Below are positions 12,801-22,151 of a stretch of DNA of 64,000 nucleotides, piece by piece. Under the pieces are notes generated by a model, which was given only the letters and a program-made list of their open reading frames with translations, ran no database searches and was not told the origin of the DNA. This DNA is from Saturnia japonica (lineage: Eukaryota > Arthropoda > Insecta > Lepidoptera > Saturniidae): NCBI GenBank assembly GCA_033032175.1, contig CM065318.1, positions 6,634,001 through 6,698,000 of the forward strand, in the 5' to 3' direction. How positions within the stretch are numbered: the first letter of the stretch is position 1; every line of letters begins with the position of its first letter. A program made the position numbers and the translations under genes.

Positions 12801-15800
12801 GTGCAGCGGACATCATTTGTTCGACTCTCGGCAAAGCAGTCAGCGGTGCGGCTGGTGGCTATACTACAGGTCCCAAGGAGTTGATCACTTTGCTTAGGAA
12901 TGTATCAAGACCATACTTATTCTCCAATGCACCGCCTCCTCCAATTGTCGCAGCTTCTTTGAAGGTATTTTGAGTATTCGCAAAATCAAAAACTTTTTAT
13001 TTACATTTTATGTTGTTTGCAGTTTTATTTTAAAAGACTAACAAGAGGCCGGTGAGTAAGTCTGTACTAACTATGCTCGGTAAAGTTATAATAATTCATC
13101 ATAATCATTGTAGTGAATTTTTATTATGCGTCCGCACATTGTAACAAATCGTCTACAGTCTACACTATGAAGTTATTTGCTAAACCTCTTATTTTATTGT
13201 GGTGAAGTTAGTCATAATCGATGTTATGTGACGTATAACATCGTGTGTGACTATTCAAAGAATTATAACTTCTAATTCACGTACCTATAATCATCAACTT
13301 TTTCTTCTCTCTTCAATCTTCTTCAGTCTTGTACCTATACATATCACCTTTTTATTTCAAATTATTTAAATATTTCATAAACACAAGAAATATACCTAGA
13401 TACGTCACAAGCTCGACACACCCTAAATTTGGTATTTATTGCACATTTTTGCCAAATATTTTTTATTTCGTATATATGTATACTAGCTGTGCTCGCGACT
13501 ACGTTCGCATGTAATTTCGTGTATGATAAATAGCAATAAAAAAGATTATCTACATAGATGTTTTGAAATTTAACATCGGTGATTTAACCGTGTTAAATGC
13601 TTTGTGAATGTCTCAGATCTCTGAGACACACCGTGATACTCACGTTTAGCTGTCAGCGTTACCTTAAATTCACTACTTTAGATTGTTCGACATTCTGGCA
13701 TAATATATCTACGCTGTGAATTTAATCTAATCCGTAACGACGTATTATATGTTACTAGGACATTCGATTCTGGGGCGCGTAAACTTTTTCTTAGTAGGTA
13801 CCTATCTCGTTCAGCAGAAAGATTCACTTTGACGGTAGAAGTGGGTAATATCGCTTTTACAGCGCATCAAATCTAATCTTACTGAATTTCGATATCGGTT
13901 TTCAAAATATATATATATCATAGTAAATGTATATGTACCATTTCGTGTTTTCAATATGATATCATTTTAACGTTACAACTTGAATAAAATATCAACATCA
14001 AAGGACTTTCCTTCGTTCATACTTTTAAAAGTTTACATTATTTTTGTTTTGTTAGTTACATGTATGTATTCCAAATTAATTAATTGTGATGATTATATTA
14101 CATATAATAAAAGGTATTATAGGGGTATTTCCAAATAAATATTTCACAATATTATAAAGATTGTAATGACGTTAGTGATTTCATTTATTTTATTTTTATA
14201 ACCTGCCATCTAAATTTAAATGGAATGTCCAGAAAATATAGCAGGCGGTATTTGGAAACTATCAAACTTCATGTCACCTATAAATGTTCCATAAACACTT
14301 GGTCATAAATTCGTACTTCAAGGCCAAAGATCAACTTGCGCTAAATTAAATGAACAGGGCATAAGTATAAAATTATAATACATAATAATCATTCAAAAGG
14401 AATAAAATAAAGCATAGAAAAAAATTACGATCTTCGAAAATCCTTTATAAAGTGAACTTAGAATTAATATTTGTAATAGTCAGAATTACAATAAATGCGA
14501 TTTATAAAATTTAAATTCTCAAAAACTTTATTTCTGCAGCGTGAAATTTATATTAATTTAGCCTTATTATAGAGAGATCTAACAGTAAAAAAAATTGTAA
14601 TTTAACTCGACCGTAGCGATTACAAAGGTGAGCCGAAAAAAATATAAAACAATGACATCTATCGTAGAAATGTAGAACGAAATAGCTATTAGTTTTACAA
14701 ATAAATATTTTTCAATTTTAAAGTCGTTGGATCTGGTAGAGCAAAGCGATGAACTACGTGAACGACTACGTGAGAACACAAGAGTATTCCGTGAGGGCGT
14801 TAAAGCTGCAGGATTGACCGTGGCCGGTGATGATCACCCTATATGTCCAGTCATGGTAGGAGAAGCATTTCTTGCGGTTGAACTAGCTACGGGCATGCTG
14901 GGTAAGTTAATCATGTGTATGTGTAAATTCTTTATATTAGATAAGAGATTTCGTTCGGTCTTAATTTACTTAGGTTAGTAATCTTTAGACTACAGAGCAC
15001 CGTTACACATCAATAAATCAATTAGATAAAGGTATAGATTCAGAGGTTAACAATACTTTACATAAAAGGGTTGTTTGCTCTAAATAACTGATTGCTAAAT
15101 TGCTAAATAATGCAAAATACAAACAAAACCAAAAAATTTATGAGATTTTTGTCTTGCCCAATTTTCGGCATGTTGATAGTACCTAGCATCTTAATCTAGT
15201 AAGCTTAGTTGATAATACTGTCTTCTTGAGTATTACCTACGCTTGATTCAAAATTACAATGGGATCCGTACATGAAAACTTTGGCTTTGCTAAATTCGCA
15301 GTAGTATTTCGCTAACTTCCATAGCTTTAATGTCTTACGGTATTTTATTGTGGGGTTCAGCAACTGAGGTAGATACCTAAATACTATATTTATATTACAA
15401 AAGGGGGCAGTTTTGCTACAACATGAGACCTCGTGACAATTTTTGCAAGCTCTTTATTTTCCTTTGGTCATATTTATGAACGGATCATATGTTGTATTTA
15501 ACTTGCAACAGTTGTCATATATGTACCACTCTGTCAAAATAGAACCGGGAAAAGATCAATAATACACAAAATGTTAGTTGTTCATTCAATTTTTTTTATC
15601 GCCTTCAAAGTATGATCCTTCAGAAACGATATACTTACGCCAACGAATAATCCAATCATTTTTTAAACGCTTTTTCCGGAATTGAGTTTAGTTTTCGTCG
15701 CGAACCGCGATAGTCGGAGAAAACAGTCAACATGACTTTGACTTTTGATCGACTTTGGCGTGGTTTTTTTCTGTTTCGGTTCAGTTGGAAGGCGCCACTC

Positions 15801-16692
15801 CGAAGCTTTTTGTTCAAACTCTTAAACTCACGTCTCGTCATCAGTAACAATGCGCTTCATGAATGTTGGGTCGGAGTTGACTCGTTCTAATGTCCTCAGC
15901 GACTCTTATACGATTGAGTTTTTGGAGAAAATTCAGGTCTTTTGGGACTAGATGAGCGGCAACATGTTTAACACCCAAGTGATTATTTAACATGATACGC
16001 ATCGACTCGTGAGACACAGAAATTTCAGTGGCTTTCTCTCTCAAACTTGAATGAGGATTTTCAGTCACTATTTCTTTCACTTTTGCAATGTTAACTTCAG
16101 TTGAAGACGTTGATGGCCTACCAGGGCGAGGCAAATCTTCCAGCATATCTCGACCGCTTTTGAACGCATTGTAGTACTCATAAGCACGTGTTTTTGATAA
16201 AGTCGATTCACCGTAAGCCTTCTGTAACATTTTCAGTGTCTCCGAACAAGAAATTCCATTGTCGATGCAAAATTTAAGACAAACTCTTTGTTCGATGTTT
16301 TTGTCCATTATGAAGTTCGCAATACACACTAGATATGATCTAACTAAACACAGCACTGTGTTTCATCTAAATGACAGATGCAACTAAAATTCCGCGCAAA
16401 CTGAAAAACAATTTCGCCAATCCAACAAAAAAAAGAAAATTGGATTTGAAACCATAAACAAATCATTAATTTCCCGATACTTTTTTGACTGAATGTATAT
16501 ACATATAATTTTATTGCTTCTTGTTTTCAAGAACGTGGTATTTACGTGGTGGCGTTCAGCTATCCAGTGGTGCCGAAGGGTGAAGCGCGTGTTCGTGTGC
16601 AACTAAGCGCTGCGCACACGCAACAAGACATCAAGCTCGCAGTCGAAGCATTCGCAGACGTCGCTAGAAGCGTTGGTATTGTTAAGATTTAG
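3844..16692 (+). CDS. GCAT: glycine C-acetyltransferase (2-amino-3-ketobutyrate CoA ligase), nine exons
   Basis: Converts 2-amino-3-ketobutyrate and CoA to glycine and acetyl-CoA in mitochondrial threonine catabolism; a PLP alpha-oxoamine synthase. Exons: 3844-3874, 4440-4615, 9742-9807, 10623-10724, 11291-11498, 12405-12585, 12772-12964, 14724-14901, 16532-16692; all join in phase to 431 residues (human about 419). Residues 1-35 are basic and lack acids early, fitting a transit peptide. Family motifs: [11 protein letters not shown] (about 81-91), [26 protein letters not shown] with His171 (PLP stacking), VDDSHATGF with Asp242 (ring nitrogen), [13 protein letters not shown] with Lys276 (Schiff base), FSYPVVPKG near the C terminus. 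The ATG is fixed by an in-frame TAG at 3820-3822. Intron 2 (5.1 kb) and the last intron are rich in mobile elements. Identification is very secure; family roles are established knowledge, exon ends inferred. Confidence 0.95.
5690..5962 (-). repeat. short interspersed element, family A (reverse copy)
   Basis: Reverse complement of the 2828-3150 element. It ends on the plus strand with ACGCAGACGAAGTCGCGGGTACCAGCTA. It lies in GCAT intron 2 and is more diverged than the copy at 51.5 kb. Confidence 0.7.
6001..6260 (+). repeat. short interspersed element, family C
   Basis: It begins near TATTATAAAGCTGAAGAGTTTGTTT, contains TTGGTTGAACGCGCTAATCTCAGG, and ends GACGAAGTTGCGCGGGTCAGCTAGTT. Related copies lie at 41568-42240 and, partially, at 51958-52060 and about 31825-31870. 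Non-coding, in GCAT intron 2. Confidence 0.65.
7299..7830. mobile_element. MITE-like element with terminal inverted repeats
   Basis: The left end reads CCCGTGCGCAATAAGTTGAGAC (7300-7321). The right end, reverse-complemented, reads CCCGTGCGCGATAAGTTGAGAC, one mismatch in 22. A second pair of inverted matches, GTTGTACTGT followed by an A-run, lies just inside. The interior encodes nothing recognisable. It sits in GCAT intron 2. No clear target-site duplication was seen, so the exact ends are uncertain. Confidence 0.6.
8670..9232. repeat. repeat-derived segment with a chance 135-codon ORF
   Basis: 8686-8760 has the TCTGTCTGTCTGAACGCGATGAACTC motif frequent in lepidopteran interspersed repeats. 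The stretch 9000-9140, read on the minus strand, closely matches 59200-59340 on the plus strand. The open frame from ATG 8825 to 9232 runs through this repeat in antisense and resembles no family I know, so I do not call it a gene. Confidence 0.5.
9440..9720 (+). repeat. tRNA-headed SINE
   Basis: It starts with GGTCGAATGGTTTAGAGGCG. A B-box-like GTAGATTCGAGCCCTGG follows about 40 nt later. The body includes GAAGGAAAACAACGTGAG and ends CTTTACCCAGCAGTGGGAC, a common lepidopteran SINE ending. It inserts about 20 bp upstream of GCAT exon 3. A related copy is at 26155-26430. Confidence 0.7.
9890..10430. repeat. inverted-repeat segment with nested family D element
   Basis: GCACAGAGAAATTTCTTTG at 9916-9934 recurs exactly, inverted, at 10392-10410, with weaker similarity outside it. 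Between them, 9945-10100 is a family D element (CTTCACCCTATAGAAGATCGC... to ...TATGCTTGTTTGCCA) that also occurs at 57165-57350. The whole lies in GCAT intron 3. Confidence 0.5.
11520..12390. other. GCAT intron 5
   Basis: A diverged repeat edge (GGATTCCGTACCTACC and TGTCCATCTGTCTTTCC) lies at 11527-11600, and a GGGTGGGTACTGCCCACCC palindrome at about 11992-12010. No coding sequence was seen. Confidence 0.4.
12965..14723. other. GCAT intron 7
   Basis: Gene-free intron. At 13484-13520 it has a fragment of the ACTAGCTGTGCTCGCGACTACGTTCGC repeat edge. The remainder is AT-rich without recognisable elements. Confidence 0.4.
15526..16495 (-). mobile_element. mariner-type transposon, degenerate transposase
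   Basis: Imperfect terminal inverted repeats (CCACTCTGTCAAAATAGAACCGGG at 15526; on the minus strand CATTCAGTCAAAAAAGTATCGGG from 16495) are flanked by TA on both sides. Between them on the minus strand, from ATG 16308, is a mariner transposase N-terminal half: helix-turn-helix, a [11 protein letters not shown] linker, [17 protein letters not shown] and [15 protein letters not shown]. The frame stops near 15841. Further homology continues in another frame ([19 protein letters not shown], 15656-15850), and the first catalytic Asp region is damaged (TDDETRR). It is therefore non-functional. Its right end is 36 bp before the last GCAT exon. Confidence 0.85.
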
Positions 16693-16850
16693 AATTGAAT
16701 AAGCTTCTATTTTTATTATTTTAAATATAATAAGCTTCTGTCAAAACTTCGTTAACACTAAGTACTGCGGGATGGAGCTAAAAAGCGAGAAGTACTTTTT
16801 TTTGGTCAAATTGTTATAGGAAACCAATGATTAAAATTAGACAAGTTTGT

Positions 16851-16856
16851 TTTATT
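16851..16856 (-). terminator. polyadenylation signal AATAAA
   Basis: AATAAA on the minus strand, 14 nt beyond the stop of the small gene at 16871-17454. It supports a real 3' end here, facing the end of GCAT at 16692. Confidence 0.5.
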
Positions 16857-16870
16857 TTAATTGTTATGTA

Positions 16871-17454
16871 TTATAAGTAAGATGTAGGAAGAAGAAACCT
16901 ATGAATTAAATGAGGTTTATGAATACCTGCATATAACCACTTAAGAATTGCTTCTCGCATGCGTCTTTCCGTAACGACACTTTCAGAGTCCTCAACAGAA
17001 TTGTTATTGGGCTCAAGCGTGATTGTAGGCAACCCTAATTTTATTTGATATCTCATGTTATTATCTGACAGAACCAGATGAAACTTTGTTCCGTAGTTTA
17101 CCATGATCCTACACATAGAAACACTTAAATGTTAGAATCTCCTTTTACTATTTGGTTATAAATAGGTACTTTTAAAATAACTATAAAGTATTCACTTAAT
17201 CAAAGAAATAGACGTGTTTGAAAAATCAGTAGATACTTATATATGTACTTACACGATTCATCCCACGAAAAAATATACGTGGTAAAATTACGATAATAAT
17301 ATAAATTTATAATTATTTATGAGCGCTCTGTACGTACAATAATGTTAACAAAATGTTTGGTACAAACTTATTAACTGTTACGCATAACAAAAATACGAAG
17401 TGAGAATGTATTCGCATAAAGAAAATTGCCTACTTACAGACGATCACTACCCAT
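16871..17454 (-). CDS. small two-exon gene, unknown function
   Basis: Proposed exons: 17454-17438 (ATG plus five codons and two bases, donor CT|GTAAGT) and 17108-16871 (acceptor TGTGTAG|G). The phases match (CT+G = Leu), giving an 84-residue protein that begins MGSDRLIMVNYGTKF and ends PTSYL. An in-frame TGA just upstream fixes the ATG, and AATAAA follows the stop. The product has a mixed, protein-like composition with a basic/acidic patch (TERRMREAILKWL) that could be helical, and no signal peptide or membrane span. I do not recognise the family. It could also be the 3' exon of a longer transcript or a chance frame; the matched phase, strong donor and poly(A) signal argue for a gene. Confidence 0.5.
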
Positions 17455-17734
17455 GTATCACACCCTTGAGACTCTTCACACCTTACCTTATATTTTTTAT
17501 CCGAGCTGAAATTCCATGCGAATGTTTGGCTCTTTTTCAAATTATAAAGTTTACATTAATTGTAGTTAATGTTTTTCTAAAAAATATCTGCTCAATAATC
17601 CTTAAAATTTATGTTCATTTAATTTCCGAACTGAAGAAATAAATATTTTTATTTATTATTGTTGTTTTTTTAACACACTAGACCTAATGATTTATTTAAT
17701 TTTTTTCAAGGAAAGTTCTTTTTTATGGTTATTG

Positions 17735-18080
17735 GTTTATCGTTGTGGCCACAATCTCACCTGATCTTAAATGACGATGTGATCCGAGATTAGCACGCCA
17801 AGCCAGGAAGAAGACGGGCTCTCAAGTGCAGCTGCCGGAACAACACCTATTGATGTTTGGCGGCACATTTTCTAAAGAAGTTTTCCGTTTGATTTACAAA
17901 ATAGACTTGCAATAATACCAGAACGCTGATAAGGAAGATTTTGCCAAAATTAAATTCCCTACTGATTTTAATGATTTTTTTACATTAAATGTGTTTTAGC
18001 GCTTCACTGCAGTCTTATCTGATGTTAATTCACGATGTGGCCAAAAATTATAACACGCTAGCACTCTAAATCCAGCCGCT
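17735..18080. repeat. two diverged copies of one repeat
   Basis: 17745-17850 and 18000-18080 share the pattern TCTCACCTGATCTTAAATGACGATGTG... then AGCACGC..., a common lepidopteran interspersed sequence. The 60-codon minus-strand frame over the second copy is not a gene. Confidence 0.45.
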
Positions 18081-18199
18081 GGATGGTATATAAGTAGTAC
18101 GTGTATACAATATGAAAAACATATATAAATAAGGATTTGGCGCCAGATTTTTATCTCGAGCCTGATAGTTAACGACATCCAATCACTAAAAATCCTTCA

Positions 18200-20990
18200 T
18201 GACCATGTTAAACCTGCATGATTATATTTCCTTTCAGTACTAAGATTAAGGCTTAGGTATGCGAGATTGAAAAATACACTATAATACTGTAATTGTCTTC
18301 GATATATTTATAACAAATAAGTAAATCCGGCGTACAACGACAAAGAGCCATTAATAATGGTTGTGCGCGTATCACGCAAAAACTTTGGATTTTGACCAAT
18401 TATTTTTTTCATTTACTCCTTATCAAAACGAAAAATTATCACGAGATCTTCATTCAATATTTTTTAAGTTCAATTTTTATAAACACTACCCGTTGTTCTG
18501 TCGTCCATGCGAGCTGAACCGCGGACACAGCTAGTCTTCAATAAAGTGAACGGCTAGACCGAACTGTACCGTGGTTCAGTAGAGATGGTGTATAAAGCAT
18601 GTAGTCAAGTGGTTCGATTACCAAAACTATTCCGTTTTTGTTTCGTAAATAATGTTATCAGTCCCTATTGTAGTTTTCGATTTTCGATCAAACTAAATTT
18701 TAAATTTTCTAAAAAAGATTTTGCTTTCGAAACTTTAAACTAGGCACCTTGCCTAATATGTAAAAAAAGGAACAAATGTTCATTGGCAGATAATTACACA
18801 TTTGGTAGAAATGGCTGATAACGCCCATGGCTAGTAGGTATATAAAAGATGTATTTAAAAAACAATAAAACCAATTATTTATTTAATAATAATTGATATA
18901 TTAACAATAATTTATTACTTATTACTAATAAAACATACCTACTTCAAGTCGTTGACTTCCATAACATTATTTTGTTAAACTAAATTACCAATAAAACTAT
19001 GATAATTATGTCATACATATATTTACACAGCATTGAAACCTATTTCAATATCTTATTGCAACTCATTATACCTCTATTTATTACAAACTTGATTCATCAT
19101 TATGCTATCATCAATTTCTATAACCTTAAAAGTGTAATTGGTTTAACATATTTTGTAATAAAACTAAATTCGTGACAACTCAATCAATAATATGAACCAC
19201 TTGATTAATCAATAAAAACTCGTTACACAAAAATCGTAATTTTATTTTTAATTTTAATTTAAAACTGCCCTTGCTTTTAACAGATTTCAGATGCAGAGTT
19301 TTTGTGAAATATCCGAATTTTTTTTTAAATATTATGAACTATAAAGTAAGATATTGATGGGAGTTTTTTGACGGGATCTTGAAGTGACATGTCGTGGTTT
19401 TTTACTTTCAATTCATTTACTTAGGTTTTTGACCCTATATTGTGTAATATTGGTGGCGTTTTGCTTGATATAGTTTGGTTTTTGTGCATAAGTGAAGTTG
19501 ATTATAAATATAAACTGAAAGCATGCATTTTGGGATCCCACAAAAACTCTCAAGAAAGTTTTAGTGAGTACTTAAGAAACACACAAATATCAGAATAATA
19601 CCGATGTTTTCGCCCGCAATTTCATCTCAGGCTGGACATTGACTGTAGCCTTTTTTTATATTGGCTCAGAAAAAAATTTGATTCTGAATCTGCTAATAGA
19701 TTCAGTACATAATAACAACAGTACAGTATGACAACACCGTCGTCATGAGAGCCTTATACCAATACAATAGTCAAATCCACTCGGCGAATGGTATAATTAG
19801 TAAGTAGCCGATTCCGAAATGGGACGAGCTAAAAGATGTCTACTGTGGTCGTAAATCAGTCGAGCATAGGCAAGGATCATATCACGTATTACAGGTTATA
19901 TAGCAAGTGATTATAAAATCACGTGTCACGTCACCTACATGCATCGAAAATACTAATTAAATATAGCGCAAGCAAAATAAACTGCTATAAAATTTTAAAA
20001 AGTTCATGGTGAGATGGTAAAGAAACGCATGGGAAAATGATAAAACAATAACATTACAGTGACTCGCGCCACCAGTTAGATGTTATAATCTGTTTGAATG
20101 ATTTTTAATCTTATGCTCAACACTGGTAGGCTTTTGCTTGAATTTTTTTTATATTTAGAAATAAGTTTTTAGTGAGTGTGAAAAATCCTTTGATGCGTCA
20201 AACTTTGTCGAACTGTATTATTGTAAACCACTACATGTAATTATCACTCGTGATATAACAGTGATAACCAAATAACTTCACAACGATCTATTAAAGTAGC
20301 TATAATTTCCATGCCTAGCCCACACCAACCCCTGTTATTATTAAAGATTGTAATTTATAGTGTATTTACGAATTCACTAATCACAATACCGTACAGTTTC
20401 TGACAGTTTGAAAATTCAAGCTTTTTGGTGGCTACTACATTGATACGTAATTAGCCGCTTGTAAAAATCACATATTTAACGTTATAAATACTTTACAATT
20501 AATTACATTCCACTATTATGCACCTATCATAGTGTCTTCAATTCGAATAAAACATCTGGTCTTATTTGCGTGTCAATTTTATTTCTGCTTCCCTCGATAG
20601 GTCTAAATTCCAATCTCTAATAATACTCAATCATCACCCCGATGACAATTAAACCAAGTCTTATCACAGAATTTGTACAAAATGCTATTGTTTTTATCAA
20701 GTTTTATTTACATTAGAAATGTCAGTCGCTGTATTGTGATGTTTCGTATAAAATTATTTTGAGAAACACAATTTAATATAGGTATATTACATTAGTTTGA
20801 TGGTCAACAAAACAAATGAACGTGGCTTAAACAACTCGATATCCTTAACAATAACTTGGAGGGTATCCTTTGCTCTACATAATTTGAATGATCCTTAGGT
20901 ACTATCGTAAGTTTGTCGTATGGACACGGACGTATAGTAGCTTATGATCAAGACTTGTGAGCTCATATTTGACGTATTTAGAACAGGATT
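18200..20990. other. gene-free stretch with repeat fragments
   Basis: A repeat edge ending GCGGACACAGCTAGT is at 18480-18536. A family F copy lies at about 19365-19570 (GACGGGATCTTGAAGTGACATG..., TTGACCCTATATTGTGTAAT...), and it recurs at 30826-31440. TTTATT (minus-strand AATAAA) occurs near 20577 and 20703 and could serve the EFCAB14-like gene. No convincing exon was found. Confidence 0.4.
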
Positions 20991-20998
20991 GTTAGTTC

Positions 20999-21033
20999 TC
21001 ATGATTGTAATATGCTTGGTTTCGCCGGTGGAC
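20999..21033 (-). CDS. candidate 3'-terminal exon of the EFCAB14-like gene
   Basis: A very good acceptor (CGTTTATTTTCCAG) on the minus strand is followed by a frame that accepts the phase-1 end of the exon at 22152. The joined reading continues the proline-rich linker (QPP|GPPAKPSILQS) and stops at 20999-21001. If this is correct, the protein ends here without EF-hands. The EF-hand exon could instead have been missed or lie elsewhere. Confidence 0.3.
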
Positions 21034-21194
21034 CTGGAAAATAAACGATTCAACAATATCAACATATTACAAAATTCATGCAGCAATCAATCATTCATCA
21101 ATACAACTTTTTCACTTTTTATTTCATGGCAATGGCAACTAAGTTCATCCACAACTAATGCCAACGTAAATAGAACATTTTTGTAATTATTCAA

Positions 21195-21575
21195 TTCATC
21201 ATCATCATCATCATCATTTCAGCCGCAGGACGTCCACTGCTGAACATAGGCCTCCCCCATTGATCTCCAGAGTGACCGATCATGTGCGGCCTGCACCTAA
21301 CGGCTCCCAGCGACCTTTATTATGTCGTCTTTCCATCTAGTGGGGGGCCGTCCTACGCTGCGCTTTCCGGTGCGTGGTCTCCACTCGAGAATCTTTCTGC
21401 CCCAACGGCCGTCAGTTCTCCGAACTATGTGCCCCGCCCACTGCCACTTCAACTTGCTAATCCTTTTGGCTATGTCGGCGACCTTAGTTTGTCTACGGAT
21501 CTCCTCATGTCTGATTCGATCTCGTAGAGAAACACCAAGCACAGCCCTCTCCATAGCTCGCTGAGCGACCTTGAG
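21195..21575 (-). mobile_element. 3' end of an RTE-like LINE
   Basis: The minus-strand frame encodes the characteristic C-terminal tail of lepidopteran RTE-like reverse transcriptases (KWQWAGHIVRRTDGRWGRK, EWRPRTGKRSVGRPPTRW). The left end is a (TGATGA)n tail, seen as TCATCATCATCATC at 21198-21218, typical of 3' ends in this group. It is truncated at the 5' side, in the last intron of the EFCAB14-like gene. Confidence 0.8.
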
Positions 21576-22151
21576 CTTTCTTATTCAATTAAAGCTCTAA
21601 AAATATGATGTCTCCCTTGTTAGAACTATTAGTTTTTGTGGCAACTAAAAATGCATGTGCACAATAACCAAACTACATCACGTAAAATGCCGTTAAAATT
21701 ACGTAATATAGGGATAAATAACATTAGTATATGATTTACAATAAAAACCACCTCATAACAAATCTAGATCCTGCCAAAAAATTCATAGTTACTTATACAA
21801 AATCGTAAACTAAAATAATCCAATTTTTTTACTGGGATTAATATTTTAATCTATGGTGATGTCAACGACGCGACATCAATACTGTCGGCCATGTTGGTTT
21901 AGCGTTTTAATAGGTAAAACTTAATAAAGTGTACAAATTTAAGCGGCTTAGTAACAGTTATATTATCTTTTGAACAATCTCATTGGTTGCTTTCATATAG
22001 GGGCTCCTAAAATACAACAGATCAATGTAACTAGTTTTTGCCCTTGACTTCACAGCATAAAAAAGCAGAGCTCTAATATACCTAGCTAATAAAATCAATC
22101 ATTAGAAAAATCGATGTAATATTTATTAATTTGAATGCAAGTTCTTCTTAC

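Noticed and set aside
17438..17479. Larger upstream exon (acceptor at 17479, reading CEESQGCDTWVV) for the small gene
   Set aside because: Its phase would put a TGA at the junction with the 17108 exon. Only the frame starting at the ATG 17454 joins cleanly.
20944..21186. 80-codon plus-strand ORF with a hydrophobic, signal-like start
   Set aside because: It lacks splice sites, a poly(A) signal or homology, and it overlaps a good minus-strand acceptor.
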